Assembly: GCA_033063855.1 (NCBI GenBank)
Contig: CP093829.1
Location: 20,801,537-20,865,536, forward strand
Reading direction: 5' to 3'
Length of the DNA: 64,000 nt
Source: Smittia aterrima
Lineage: Eukaryota; Arthropoda; Insecta; Diptera; Chironomidae
Shown: positions 1-13,200 of the stretch, in pieces
Layout: every line of letters starts with the position of its first letter
How positions within the stretch are numbered: position 1 is the stretch's first letter
The notes under the pieces: model-generated
Database searches by the model: none
Told to the model about the DNA's origin: nothing
The model's input: the letters and a program-made list of their open reading frames with translations, nothing else
Position numbers and translations under genes: made by a program

Positions 1-533
1 AATGCAAATCGCGATTAATTGAATCGATGAGAGCTCCGCAGCAATAAATTTGTTAGCGATCAAAAATTCACATCGTAAATTTGTGAATCGTTTAAATTCA
101 ATTGAAGAGAGAAAACGTAAAGTCGAAGTGTGAAGGTAGAGAAAGGAGATTCTTAAGATTGCATAAGACCTCAGATGAATTTGTTTGTGTAAACTTGAGC
201 CGGTAAAACAAAAAATATTTGGAAACAATTTTCATCGTTTCCTCGAATGTTTACACAAATGTTTATGGAAACTCGAGAGCGTTCGTTGCTAGAAACAAAT
301 CAATTTTCATGAGTTTTTGATGAATCTCTAAATCTATTGAAGAGATCAATCATCGAACGATTAAACAGAAATTGATGAAAACATTTTTAATTTTCCGACC
401 GAAAAGTTTGATATTAATTTTCACTGGAAATTCTCCTCAACAAATGTAAACGAAAGCTTCGTTCTCTCTCGATTTATAGCAATTATTTTATTGCGTGTTT
501 ATGCTTTCTGATGATTTCTTCTAGTTGTAAACA
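1..533. repeat. left arm of a perfect 533-bp inverted repeat
   Basis: Read as reverse complement, this stretch matches 5153-5685 with no gap: paired positions always sum to 5686. I compared several segments, including both ends and the 241-300 / 5386-5445 stretch, and saw no mismatch. Pairing stops at 533/5153 (c against t at the next pair). The outer end coincides with the window edge, so the repeat may continue to the left. No coding signal is seen inside. The arm lies downstream of the dead ringer copy A stop codon. Confidence 0.93.
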
Positions 534-1229
534 CTGCTCAAGTGTTTAAGCTGAATCAATCGGTAGACAGATTTCTTTTAAGGATCTCAAAGTTCTTCCA
601 AGAATCTGAAAAGTAATTTCAATCTAGAAAACTTTAATTACGTTTAATTCTATTTTATTAACCATTGAAGATTGTTTTGGAAAATCCAAATAGCATCGAA
701 GCGCCTTATTGAGATAAATTTATTTACTTTCAGAGAATCTCGACAAGAAATAATTCATCGAGCAAATGAAAACGTAACAAAAAGATTAAAGATATTTGTT
801 TTAATTGCGTTGAAATGTTATTCAAGTTGATGAAAGGTGGAAAATACTGTCACTTTATATGATTTTTGCTTAATTGACTAATTATACTTTCGCTACTTTT
901 CGCATAATTATGTATTGCGTTCATTAACAAGTTTTACTCTCAAAGGAATTTATGAATTTCTAAGTTGTTGCAAATGATTTTCTTGTCACAAAAGTTAAAC
1001 ACAAAAACTTTATGCAATCAGGCGAAAGCGAGGAGCACACGATTCACAAGTAATTTTACCTATTCTCTAATTGATTCGAAAAAGCTTTCTAATTCGAGGT
1101 TTCAGTTAAACGTCAAGAAGTTAAGTTTGAGGGAAATCAATGAAACAATGAGTGGAAATCTTTTTTGTTTCACTTAAACTATTTCGAATCGCGAAACCGT
1201 TGGGAAAGTTTTTCATGCACAAATAGAAT
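534..1229. other. 3' flank and probable 3' UTR of dead ringer copy A
   Basis: AT-rich sequence between the inverted repeat arm and the stop codon of copy A. No convincing open frame was found. A minus-strand 3' UTR is expected here, but no single polyadenylation signal could be chosen. Confidence 0.4.
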
Positions 1230-4200
1230 TTACGAGGAGACCATCGAATGCATTTTGTGATCATCACTGATTACAGCTGGCGATGAGTTTTTCGTTGGCG
1301 ATAACATTCTTTCTGTTGATGCGTTTGATGGAGTCAAAGAAGTTGTTGATGCTGACGGCGATGAATTTGGATTTGGGAAGAGAACTCCTTCGAAAGATAT
1401 TCCATTAACTTCAAGTTTCACGACCAATTGCGGCTCGCCCGTTGATGAATTTTCTGTGAATTAAAGGAAGACAATCAGTAAAATAAAAATTAGAAAGATT
1501 TGAAGAAACAACTCACCTTTACTGACTATTTTAAATTGCATTCCGTTTAGAGCTGTCATCCCCAGATTTTCCAATCCGTTTTGCTGCTTGTGATGAGAGG
1601 AAGGCGACTGATTGTGACTTCCATTCTCTTCTGTACTCGGCGACTCAGAACGATCCTTAATGGTAACTTTTCTAGGAGTCACGTGAGCATTGTTGTTACT
1701 GATGTGATGATGGTTGTTGTTGTTTATCGAGCTCTTTCGATTCAATTCGCTGTTGGTTCGGACTAAGCCTCTCTTTGCAGGTGGAACTTGATAATCATTC
1801 AAATCATTCGAGTCACGTTCGCGTTTGATGGAGATGATTGGCGAGCGTGCTTGTGGGATTGGCGATGGAGATTCGCGTTGTAGATTTAACGCTTCTCGTT
1901 GTACTTCTGGTGGACTAGTCGTGTGTGGTTGATTTGTAGGACTTGCGTTTGTGTACATGTTCCAAATAGCCATTCGTGACATTTCCAGGGCATTGAGAGC
2001 TTCTCGAGAAACATCAGGACTTTGTGGACCTAAGATTGACTTCAAGTTAGAAATTTTCTTTTGAGGAGAGATAAGAATTGCTTACGCTTAATGTCTTTTG
2101 GATGCTGGAAGAGTTTAATGTATTCAAGCATTCGCTGTTCAATATCATGAGGAACCATGCTCGGAAGTTGTCCCATCTGAGGTGCTCCCATCAATCGATG
2201 TTGGTTCTGTGGATTTCCGTGTGTGACTAAAGACAGTGGAGACATTTGCTGAAGACTATTTGGAATCGGTGATCGTTGCATTTGAGGCTTCAAATAAAAA
2301 TTAAAATAATTAATTTCAACATTTTTTTCTTCAAAAATAACTTTTTTACCATTTGCAATTGCTGTTGCATTTGTGACTCAAATTGACCGTAGCTTGTTCG
2401 TCTTCCTTCACGTCTGTTACCATCGATAGCTGCTTGCAGTTCAGCAGGTGTACTCAGATGTTTCTTTTCGCACTCGTATGGATATAAATATTTCATGTAT
2501 CTAAAAGAAAAGAATGAAACGTGGGTGAGATTTAAATTATGAAATTCTTTCTTGTCATTAAATGAATCGGATCCTTTGTCGCAAGCGACTAACAGTTTTT
2601 ATGTTAAAGCGCACTAATTCAATTTATGCATGCAATGTGACAAGGCATGGAGCCGAAAACGTTTCCAAAGAGTCTTCGTCTTCTTCGTCAGATTCATGAG
2701 CAAGACAACGGATTTTTCAAGAACTTCTTCAAATGTTTGCTCATGAATTCATTTCATGATGTTTGAACAATCAATTAATAGACGAAATTGAAAAATTGTG
2801 TTGGATTCGATGTCCGTTGGTGGTTCTTGTGTGTCCGTGTCGATGTTTTTATCGCCGAAGTAAAAAGCGAAAAACAAACAAATCGAAGATTGGACGCGAG
2901 AGAAAACTTGAATTTTCGTTTAATATTAATTTGTAGGAATTTTTAATTCATTTTTGTTTGCTTATCGTTTTCGTTGTTTAATTAAAAATTCTTGAGATTT
3001 GAAAGACCAACAGAAATTTCTGGATGAGAGTCGTCACTCTTTGTTTGAGACCAGCGATGTCTTTAAGATATTAAAGAAAACTTTTAAAAGACATAAAAAA
3101 AATCTCTTTTAAGTTATTCCTGTACCAGTTTATGATGCGTGCTTAAATTAATCAATTCCAGTTGGAAGAAAAACTCGCGTTTTAAAGAAAATATCTCCAG
3201 CGCTGACCAACCCACAAGACTTCGTTTTACTGCCAACGGATTGCTGGGTGGTTTCGATCATAAAAAGCATGTCCGCAAATCAATAAAAAGGTTGAAATTG
3301 GAAATTGCGCAACTGCAGTTAAGCGAGAAGCCACCACACCTCGAAAAAATAATTTGATTGCAATTGCATCCGAAATGAATGAATGAACATCCAGCAATTT
3401 AATTACTTTGGCGTGAAATAAGTGATGATTGCTTGTTAGAAAATTATTTTTTTCCTCTTTCAATTTGTAATCTTTCTAAGCTCGTCAGAAACTTTTCATT
3501 CTGTCAATGACTCAGAACGAGTAAACGGGAAAATCCAAAGGCCAACAAATTAATTCCAGGACTTGCTTTAATAGAAATAAAACTCAATTTTATTGACCAT
3601 TGTTCATTCCAACAATTGAAACTTCACAAGCTCACGTTTTCCATCAAAGCGCGATGTCAATTTTCAAAAATATAAACTTCTGAAAGTGTCACATTAAGAT
3701 TGCAATGACGGAATTGTTTAAAACCGCAAAGTGCATGACTATTAAACAAGCAAAGTCCATTGAATGTAAACAATAAGCCGCAAATTTCCATGTTTTTCTC
3801 ATTCATTTGCTGTCACGTTTAATCGCTTGTAAATACTTGTCGAGGATGTAATTAAAGAATTGGAATTAATGTGCAAAGTTGAATAATAAAAAAATTGTAA
3901 CCAACTCCTCCCCAACAATGTTAACTTCAATAAAATAAAATAACTTACTGTGTCCTCAATGTGAATGCAGCGCTCGTGATACTTGAAGGCAAGTGGAGTC
4001 CTTTAATGATTTCCTGCCATAACTTCTTGTTTATCACATCGACGAGTCCTCCACGTGCGATGACCAAATTGTAAAGTTCGTACAAATCTAGAACTGATTT
4101 AGCCATGATTGGAAGACGATTGATTGGTGTTCCTATAAATAAAAAGAATTTTTTTATAAATAAATTGATTGAACTTGTCGAGTGGTCTGTAGCAAATTTA

Positions 4201-7200
4201 TTAAAGAATTGAGAAGTTATCAAGAAGCGAATCTATGAGCTCAATTTATCAATCAACGATGTTGAATATCGAGAAGGCAACTTTCGGTTAAAGATCGTTC
4301 ATTACATTCTATTGTAATGTTATTGATCTTTTTGTAATCCGTCTTTGTTAGGCCACATGCTGATCTTCGATCAACACACAATCAAACGCGATCCGCGATA
4401 CGATTTTTCAATTTCAGTTGAAGCATTTCATTAGTTTATGATTAATTTCTCGAGATGAGAAAAATTAATCAAGTTTCTTCGTCATGACGCCTTCTCAGAG
4501 TTAAAAGAACAAGGCAAGCGAAATTGAATTGGTCTCGAAATTGGAGTTGAATCATTAATTTGTCAAAATTGCAACATTGTATGTTAATCATCGCAGATGT
4601 TTCGGCGAGTTCTTGTGAGACATAAATTGTGCAAAGTATGATTATAGCGGATCCATAAATTTGTTTGTTCAACAATTGCATTTCTTGAGAAACCAAACAG
4701 AAAAGTTGCGAATGCATGTTTCAAGCTTCGAGTTTCATTTGATAAACGATTCGTCACGATTCGATTGAGGATTCCTTTCTCGATGATCACGTCCGATCGT
4801 ATTATTCGAAACTTTATGCAAACCCGAGAAACGATAACTGACAAAAGAGTTTAAACGGTAAATAAACTCGAAGCTTTATTAAATTCCGTCAGATTTTATG
4901 CGCAATTGAAGGCCATAAAGTCTTCACGTTCAACATTAATTTAAGTTAGAGTTTTAACCCAGAATGGAAACTTGTTGTGATGTTTATAATCTAATTACTA
5001 AAGTTTGAATTCAAAACATTAACAATTTATCGTGAATACTAATAACAACTAAATGTTTTGATCTCTTTTGATTCGAACAACGATAAATCTTAAAAGAAAT
5101 GATTGAAGCCGCCGCCACTGATCAAATTAATCTCTTAACATTTTAACTTCATTGTTTACAACTAGAAGAAATCATCAGAAAGCATAAACACGCAATAAAA
5201 TAATTGCTATAAATCGAGAGAGAACGAAGCTTTCGTTTACATTTGTTGAGGAGAATTTCCAGTGAAAATTAATATCAAACTTTTCGGTCGGAAAATTAAA
5301 AATGTTTTCATCAATTTCTGTTTAATCGTTCGATGATTGATCTCTTCAATAGATTTAGAGATTCATCAAAAACTCATGAAAATTGATTTGTTTCTAGCAA
5401 CGAACGCTCTCGAGTTTCCATAAACATTTGTGTAAACATTCGAGGAAACGATGAAAATTGTTTCCAAATATTTTTTGTTTTACCGGCTCAAGTTTACACA
5501 AACAAATTCATCTGAGGTCTTATGCAATCTTAAGAATCTCCTTTCTCTACCTTCACACTTCGACTTTACGTTTTCTCTCTTCAATTGAATTTAAACGATT
5601 CACAAATTTACGATGTGAATTTTTGATCGCTAACAAATTTATTGCTGCGGAGCTCTCATCGATTCAATTAATCGCGATTTGCATTTCCATTTCTCGTGTT
5701 GACCAGCTTGAGCTCGCTTCAATCGCCAGAGGGCTTGATTTGATTTCCGTGAAAGTTGTTAACATGTCCAATTGTTTCGCAATTCCTTCGATTCATTGAA
5801 ATCTCAAATTGATTCGCATTCAATGCAACTCCGCTTCGATGAATATTTTCAAATTAAATTAACGGGACAAAAAAAAATGTTTAAGCAAATTTAATTTTTT
5901 AATTGAAATTTGCCGTCAAGTTTGATTTTCTTAATTAATGTTGATTTGGCGTGAAAATTGATTAACGCGACATCAAATTTATTTTCATTATCGAGCGCAA
6001 TTCTTTGAAAGTTGTAAAAATATTTTAAGATATTTCACGTTTTGTCGGCGAATTGTCGATGCAAAGCTTCTTAGTATTTGCTCGTATTCCTTTTGATTGC
6101 ACATACCGCGGACGCTAAAAGCGAGTTTTAACATAAATTTTCAACATTAATTTCCATTTTCACGTGAAAGGTCGGCAACAGTCATTTTTACATCCACTAC
6201 TTAGTTAGTTCATCTATTTCTGTACTTGATTACTTTTCCGAGAATTTCCGAGCGACATTTGATGTCAAACACATGTAGAGCTCAACCAATGAACTGAACG
6301 CGATTTAAAACTTTCAGATAATTTATTTTATTTCTCGTCGGATTGAAAATCCATTAAAACGCTTCGGATTAAGTTCAATGAAAATTTCTTTATTTTTATT
6401 GCGTCAAGATTGAAACACGTCGCACATGGACAGCAAATGCTTTTACGAATTTTTAATTAGACTTGATGGGAGATTTGAAAACTCAATATAGAATCTCACA
6501 TGAAGTTTCCCTCTAGCTTCACTTCCTTTCGACTCAAATTTCATTAATTGCAAATTTACTCAAATGAACATGACGAGAAAAATACGTTTGCATGTTGCTG
6601 AGGAATATTTTTTTATTTCGTACTTACCTCGCTTTTGCATAAATAAAAAGAGATCGTCGAGGAAGAGCTTGCGCTTCGGATCATCGTTGATTTCATAAAG
6701 CTGTAAAGATAAAAAATTAAAAAATTTAGCAAATTTCTAACAAAGCATTTCTGATTACGAATAATTTAAATTGAGTTTGAGTTAATAAAAACGCTACTGG
6801 AATATTTTAAACTGAGAAAATTTATCCTCACGCAAGTCGAGGATCGTTGAGAATAAAAATAATTGGATTTCTCTTTGACTTGAGATCGCCTTGGGCATTA
6901 ATAAAAATTGGAATGCAGCTGATAAATTTATTTTGTAAACTCTCCTGTCAATATTTCAATGTTTTAATTGATTTAATAAATCGAAACATTTTGAATGAAA
7001 GCCGCAAATAAATGTTTTTCAAAATTTTAATGTTTATGAGGTGGAAAGTTCAACGAAACCTTTTGATACGGGTGAATTGTTATTCAAGTCTTTCAAAGAA
7101 CAATATTCTCACACAAAGCATTAGTTGAACTGGTTTTTTTTTCGTCACCTCAAAATCAAACTGCGCACAATTATATCTTTTGGTGTTATTAAATATTATG

Positions 7201-10200
7201 AAAAATAATTGGACTAATCCACATTGTCAACACATTGTCTGTCTAATAAAACGAATTATTAACCTAATTCAATTGCAACGAGGTGACCAAGCATGAAAGA
7301 ATCTTTCACGCTTTGTTTGATCATTTTAAAGAGGGAAAATTCATAATTGATGAGCCAGATTCATGTTTCCTGATGTTTCATTCACAAGAATCAAGTTAGG
7401 GACTCAATTTCACACAATTCTCACCGACAATGATTCATTCTTTTACGATAAAAAAGTTGTTTCCTTCTAGGTAAACCCGAAGAGGGCTTCATGTTTTCGA
7501 ATGAACTCAAGGTGTTTCATTTCTTCCTTTTCTTTGAAAATTTTCAAGGAACCCTCATCAACGACCGAAATGAGACTTGAACTCTTGTTGTACGCGTGCT
7601 TCATTCATGGAATCGGATGTCAAGAAAGGAACGTAAAATATTTTTAAAACTCTTTTTAATTGATAACCCGACAGTGCCACCCGTAGACGAGTTTCCCGAG
7701 GAAAAGCCTTCTCAGGACTATCCGAAGAAATCTATAAAGACTTCTCATGTCAAGGGTGCAGCAAATTACTTTGTGAACTCGGCATAAGCTAAGAGTTCCA
7801 TGTTTGAGAGCCGTATAATATCAATCAACTCGGCCTGCCTCTTCAACATCAGATAAGACTTAATGGCGATGAAAAAAGCAAGAAAACAATTAAAAATCGT
7901 GTGTACATTTTATGCGAGCTTTTTATGAGTTTTTACGAGCTACAGAGACGTGTGGTATGAGAGTTCAGCCTTCAATCCTATATTTAACGCACATTCACCA
8001 AAGCAACCCAAGTCTTATTGTTTATGCTCTTACGATAATGAAAGTGCGATAATTTTCTTTTGTTGAACTCTGAAAAGTGCGGGTCAAAAGTTGATTGATG
8101 AAGTTTTTTTTTCGTTATTTTATTAAAAACAGCGAAGAAAAAAAATCATTATTTGAGCTTCAAGCCATCGCATAAACTACAAACTTCACTGAGAGATGAA
8201 TATTTCTTCATGATATAAAAAACTTCATTAAATTAATTCTTTTTCTTTCTGCTCGAAAATCGAATCAATCTTTGTTGTAGATCATAACTTGAGACTTTTT
8301 AATGATCTTGAAATCTAATCAACTCGGCTCAACCTTTCATCAATCTCAGCAGAGAGTGCGATGTGGTGGTGTAGACACAAAAAGTGAGAGAAACAAATCT
8401 TTTTATCAAAGCTGGAGATTTATTCGGAATCTTATGAAACAATCATGAGTTGAACATCAAGAAATAAATTAATTGAGCTTTTTGTTTTGGGTAGATCGCA
8501 TTGCTCAATGATTGATTATCATGAATTCCATTCTCGTGGTTTAATTTTATTTGATATTTGCTACGATTTATTTTGTGGTTGCCGTCTCAGTGCTTGAGGC
8601 AATTTATGAGGTAATTTCGATTATTTCAATCTCTTTGTCGATTAAGCTTAAAATAACAATTTGTCTCGATCGCTTATTCACGGAAAATTTCCAAAACTTT
8701 AATGTGATCGCACTTCAATGTTCTATGCCCGCAATTTGATACATAAATTAATGACGAAGCTTGAAAGCGTATAAATAGAAAGGTTGGATGGGAAATCTTT
8801 TCAAACTCTTTTGATTGGTAACAAGCAATTAAGCATGAGAAAACGTCGAGACGATTCGAGTCATCTGCCCGACATTTCCTGAGCTCCATAATACTTCAAT
8901 GATTAATTGCATACTTTTTTAAGAGAAATACTTTTTTGGGATTTTTATTCGAAGGAGATTTTGTCAGTCAATGAATCAATTTTTATTAAACTTTGCTTTT
9001 AATAAGACACAAAAAGATTCAGTTGTCTATGGCGCTGAATGCTTTCTAATCCACTTTATAACTTTGTTAACACTGATATGTGAAAAAATCTTAATTAAAG
9101 AGTCATCGATTAAATCACAACAAAGAGCGATTGCTGACGTCAATTTAAATGCTGATTTTGTTTTCGTTAACACTTAAGATTAATATTTTGACTGTCAAAT
9201 GAATCTCCACTTGAAAGAGCAAGTTGGTTAGCTGGAGCTGGACTTTTTCGTGCCTTTTACGACCAAAGAAATTTATAATCCAGTCATCAATAAAATACAA
9301 ATAAAGTTCAGAAGTTTTTTTTTATTGAAAAGTGCTACTTGATTTAACTTCGAACGGGTTTCATAAAGTGCCCAACAAGAGGGGGCCACAATAAACATTT
9401 ACAGCGACGAAGCATTTTTATTTCATCGTGTTTCTTCTTTCTGAAATATCATAATTGAATGTTTGAGTATGTAAATTGATTTAAAGCCACCAGACCTGCG
9501 AGAGTTGAAGCAATGAGTTGAATTTATTTGTTTCTTTCGCCCATTAATTCTTGAGTCGAATGAACTTACGATTGATATGATAAATTGAGCAGTCTCGTCA
9601 ACTTTTTCACTCGAACGAATGAGCGGTTCCTTAAGAGCTGAGACTTCAGACTTTGCATCTTTCGCCAACGAAATCATTAAACTGTCGAAGATTTTTTTTT
9701 GCCTTCAATCGGCGCACGCAACCCAACCCAAATAAAAAAGTGCAAACGAATCAACTCAGATTTTATTAATCCTCGTTCCCACATCTTTTCAAGAAAGATA
9801 TTCCGTCATTCAAGTTCAAGTTTTTTATGAATTCCGCGAATGAAATGATTTACAGTTTATAAGGCGGATTTTGAGGAAATTAAAATGAATAAAAGTCAAA
9901 ACCAAATGCGTTGATTCGACAAGAGTCGTAAAGTTTCGTGATGCATTGCAGATGGTAAAGAAACTGAATTAAAAATTCTTTATCAAGCGATGAGAGACGA
10001 AAAGAGAATTCGAGATGATAGCCTTAGATGAAATGAAGTCCTGAACGAACGTTCATCAATGAACCGTGCAAAACGATTGAGCTGAGCGCGTGAGTTTTAT
10101 TGCTCATTCCTCTCGAGATATTTCTGCTCTTGTGATAAATGAAATAAATCCGTCTTTATGATGGATTTTAATGATTTTTTCTTCGTCTTCGATTGACTAA

Positions 10201-13200
10201 AGGAAATCTCCATTTATCGAATCATTAACGAGATTGTTTTTTTTCTTCATTCATTTCATTTTCTTTTGACTCGCGCCAATTGATTGAACTTCGGATAATC
10301 TCCACGTTTAATCATCGACTTATTACTATTACGTTCAGTTGTATGCGAGTGTCTTGTGTTGATGAGTTTCTTGTGATGTTCAGCAATCGCTTTTCTTCTT
10401 AGCGTCAACTTCATTACCTGCATGGGGCCATCGCTTGGCAGCATTTTTATCCGAAAAGTCTTATCACACTCGATTAAATCAATTGATTGATTGATTTTAC
10501 TTCAAAAGAACTTATCTAAACAAATGTCTGCACACAACTGAGAGTCATTGCGAGAAATTAAGGAAAAACAAATTGTGAAACATTGAAAGAGAAATAGAAA
10601 GAGGACTCGAGACGACACGAATGGAGCGGAATCGTTTTAAAGAGTAAATTCCAAATCCTCCCCTCGTCGAAGTATTTGCAAGCAGACTTCGGTCAGTTTA
10701 AACAGTTTCTTGCCTTCCGTCATTCACAATACACTCAACATTACTTAAGCCGACGAAAGAACCTTCAAGAGAAGAAGATTTTTACCAAAAATTGAAATAT
10801 TCATGGAAAAATATAATTCATGAAAATTTATGACACCCGCACACACTTAAACGAGATATTCCCATCACTATGCAGAAAGCATTCAATAAAGATATTTTTA
10901 GGGGCTCGAGGAAATTAGTAAGACTCCAATAATCTTAGAATAGAATGGCAAGACGAAGAATTTCATAGAATGTTGCTTCTTTGAGCAGACACAACATCAA
11001 ATATTCAGAATCGAAAGACATTTGCTTATGTCAATCGTTGAGTTTTATGGGCCCACGACGATGATGATGCTTCATATGCTTTGAGACATTAAAATTGAGG
11101 ATGGTTATGGTTCATAGTTTTCGAGGAAACATGTGGCGGATAGTTTCATCGTTGCCAGCTTTTTTCATTTTATTCCCAGTTTGTCGCAAGCTAAAGTGAG
11201 CATCAAGTACATCTTGCATAAAACATAAACGAAGTCATAAACCTTTGCCACTCTTACCTGCATAACATTAAAACTTTGTTTTTTTTTTGTTGCTTTGCTC
11301 TTTCGTATGCTATCGAAATTAATATTTCTACCATTTCGAGACCTCCAACACAATGCGAAAACAAAATTAAAATAAATTCTTAGAAGTTGTAATAAAACCA
11401 GAAAAAAATGTTTATAAATAATGGAATGCAGAAACATGTAAAAGGAATTGAAGAAGATTAATGTGTTCAGGTAGAGTTAATGGAAAATTACAAATCTGAA
11501 TATCGCCAAATGAGTGAGTGAAGCAAAGGAAATGATAACCTAACTATATATCCTTGAATAATAAGCTTTTAATGCGTCAGGTAAATGACGAAGGAAGGTT
11601 TGATAAGACGAAACAAATTGAACATTTTGAGTTTGAAATAATAAAAGCAGAGCTGAGTCATTTACAAAATAATTGAGTTGACAGATTAATGATAAGAATT
11701 TTAAACTTATTGGTGAGTTGATACGTGACCAGAGACACAGTTAAAACAAGTTCCGCAAATATCATTTACTAGAATATCAATCAAAGCGACATATTCATTT
11801 CATTTGTAGCAATTTTCAACTGCAACTCAAAATGCATTTCAAGTCTTGGTGTTTGCGTCGTTTATTTCATGATAATTAACCATGACGAGCGTCAAATGCA
11901 CTCAGAACTTGGACCATCTTTACATTCGTCGGGAGATGAACGGAGAAACAGACAGAGAGTGCACAACAAAATCGTTAATTATTTCAAGATGAATAAAATC
12001 ACTCAAACGGCGATGCGCCATTTCAATTGCGAGCATTAATGAACGTTTTTTTATACAAACATTTTTAAGAGCCAATAAAAATCTGTGCGGCAAAATGCAA
12101 ATGAAAAGTATTAAAAAAAGATTTGTGGCTTCGCTTATGTTCAGGATGCCGAGTGTAGTTTGTCTGTCGACGGCACCTACATCAGCGATGTCACTTTAAT
12201 GGCGATAATCGTTGTTTGTAGCGTTTGGATATGAATGCTATCGACATTTTTAGAAGATTCATCTTCATCTAATGTCAAGCGACATTTGTTTTGTTCTCTG
12301 CGACACACGAAAAGATTTTATAAATATGAAGCAATTGTGTCTTCATTCAAGACGATCAAAAGAATATTAAAGTAAGCTGATGAAAAGATCATTTAGACAC
12401 AAATATACGATGATCTGCGGCATTAGAAAAACACACAATGAGAGAAGAAAAAATTACAAATTTTGATCACATATCTCATTTAAATAAAGTCGAGACTTTG
12501 CTCCTTCGATCTTGTTTAAAAATAAGCAGCCACACGAAGCGAAGCGACGTTGATTAATGAAGTCAAATTCAACTTTAATTTCAGAAGAATGTGACGATGA
12601 TGTCTCCAAAGTTCGCTTCATGCAATTAAAAGAAATTTCTTTTTATCTTTGTTGACATCGATGAATGAGAGAAATGTTTGGAATTAACAAAAGGTGTTCG
12701 TCGAATTAATCAACGACGTCTTCGAACGTGTGTGGGATATATTTCCGATCAGTCACTGTTCTTCTTAATTTCTTAATAAATAATTTATGTAACATTTTAC
12801 ATTCATGTCGCAATTAGCAGAAATTCAGATTTAAGTTCACACAATTACTAAAGAAATAATTGAAACGACAGTTTTTTGATTGCGAGTGGAGCAAGAAACG
12901 TTTTCAGTTGATAGTTCGAATAAGTAGACAATTAATTAGTTTTAATGAGTAATTACGAAACATTACAATAATCACACGCTCTTTCGCAATTGTCTGCAAA
13001 TAAATTTCATGCAATGGTAAGTTCCCTGGTGTTGCATAAAGAAATCTTTGCAATCAGAGAACGAAACTCGTTTCCGAAAATAAATCTCTCGGACGTCGTC
13101 GTGAATCCAAACTAATTAATGTTTTGATTTCATTTAATGGAAAATGTCAGCTAATTGAAAATGTTTTCTCTATTTTATAAAAATATCTCTCACCGAATTA

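Noticed and set aside
1..5685. Long hairpin RNA or transposon with terminal inverted repeats
   Set aside because: The spacer contains ordinary exons of the ARID gene and no transposase, and a 4.6-kb loop is unlike known hairpin RNAs. Inverted duplication or assembly artefact is simpler.
10256..10444. Minus-strand frame MLPSDGPMQ followed by a GTAATG donor inside the copy A intron
   Set aside because: No acceptor or partner exon in a matching phase was found and the rest of the frame has no coding character.
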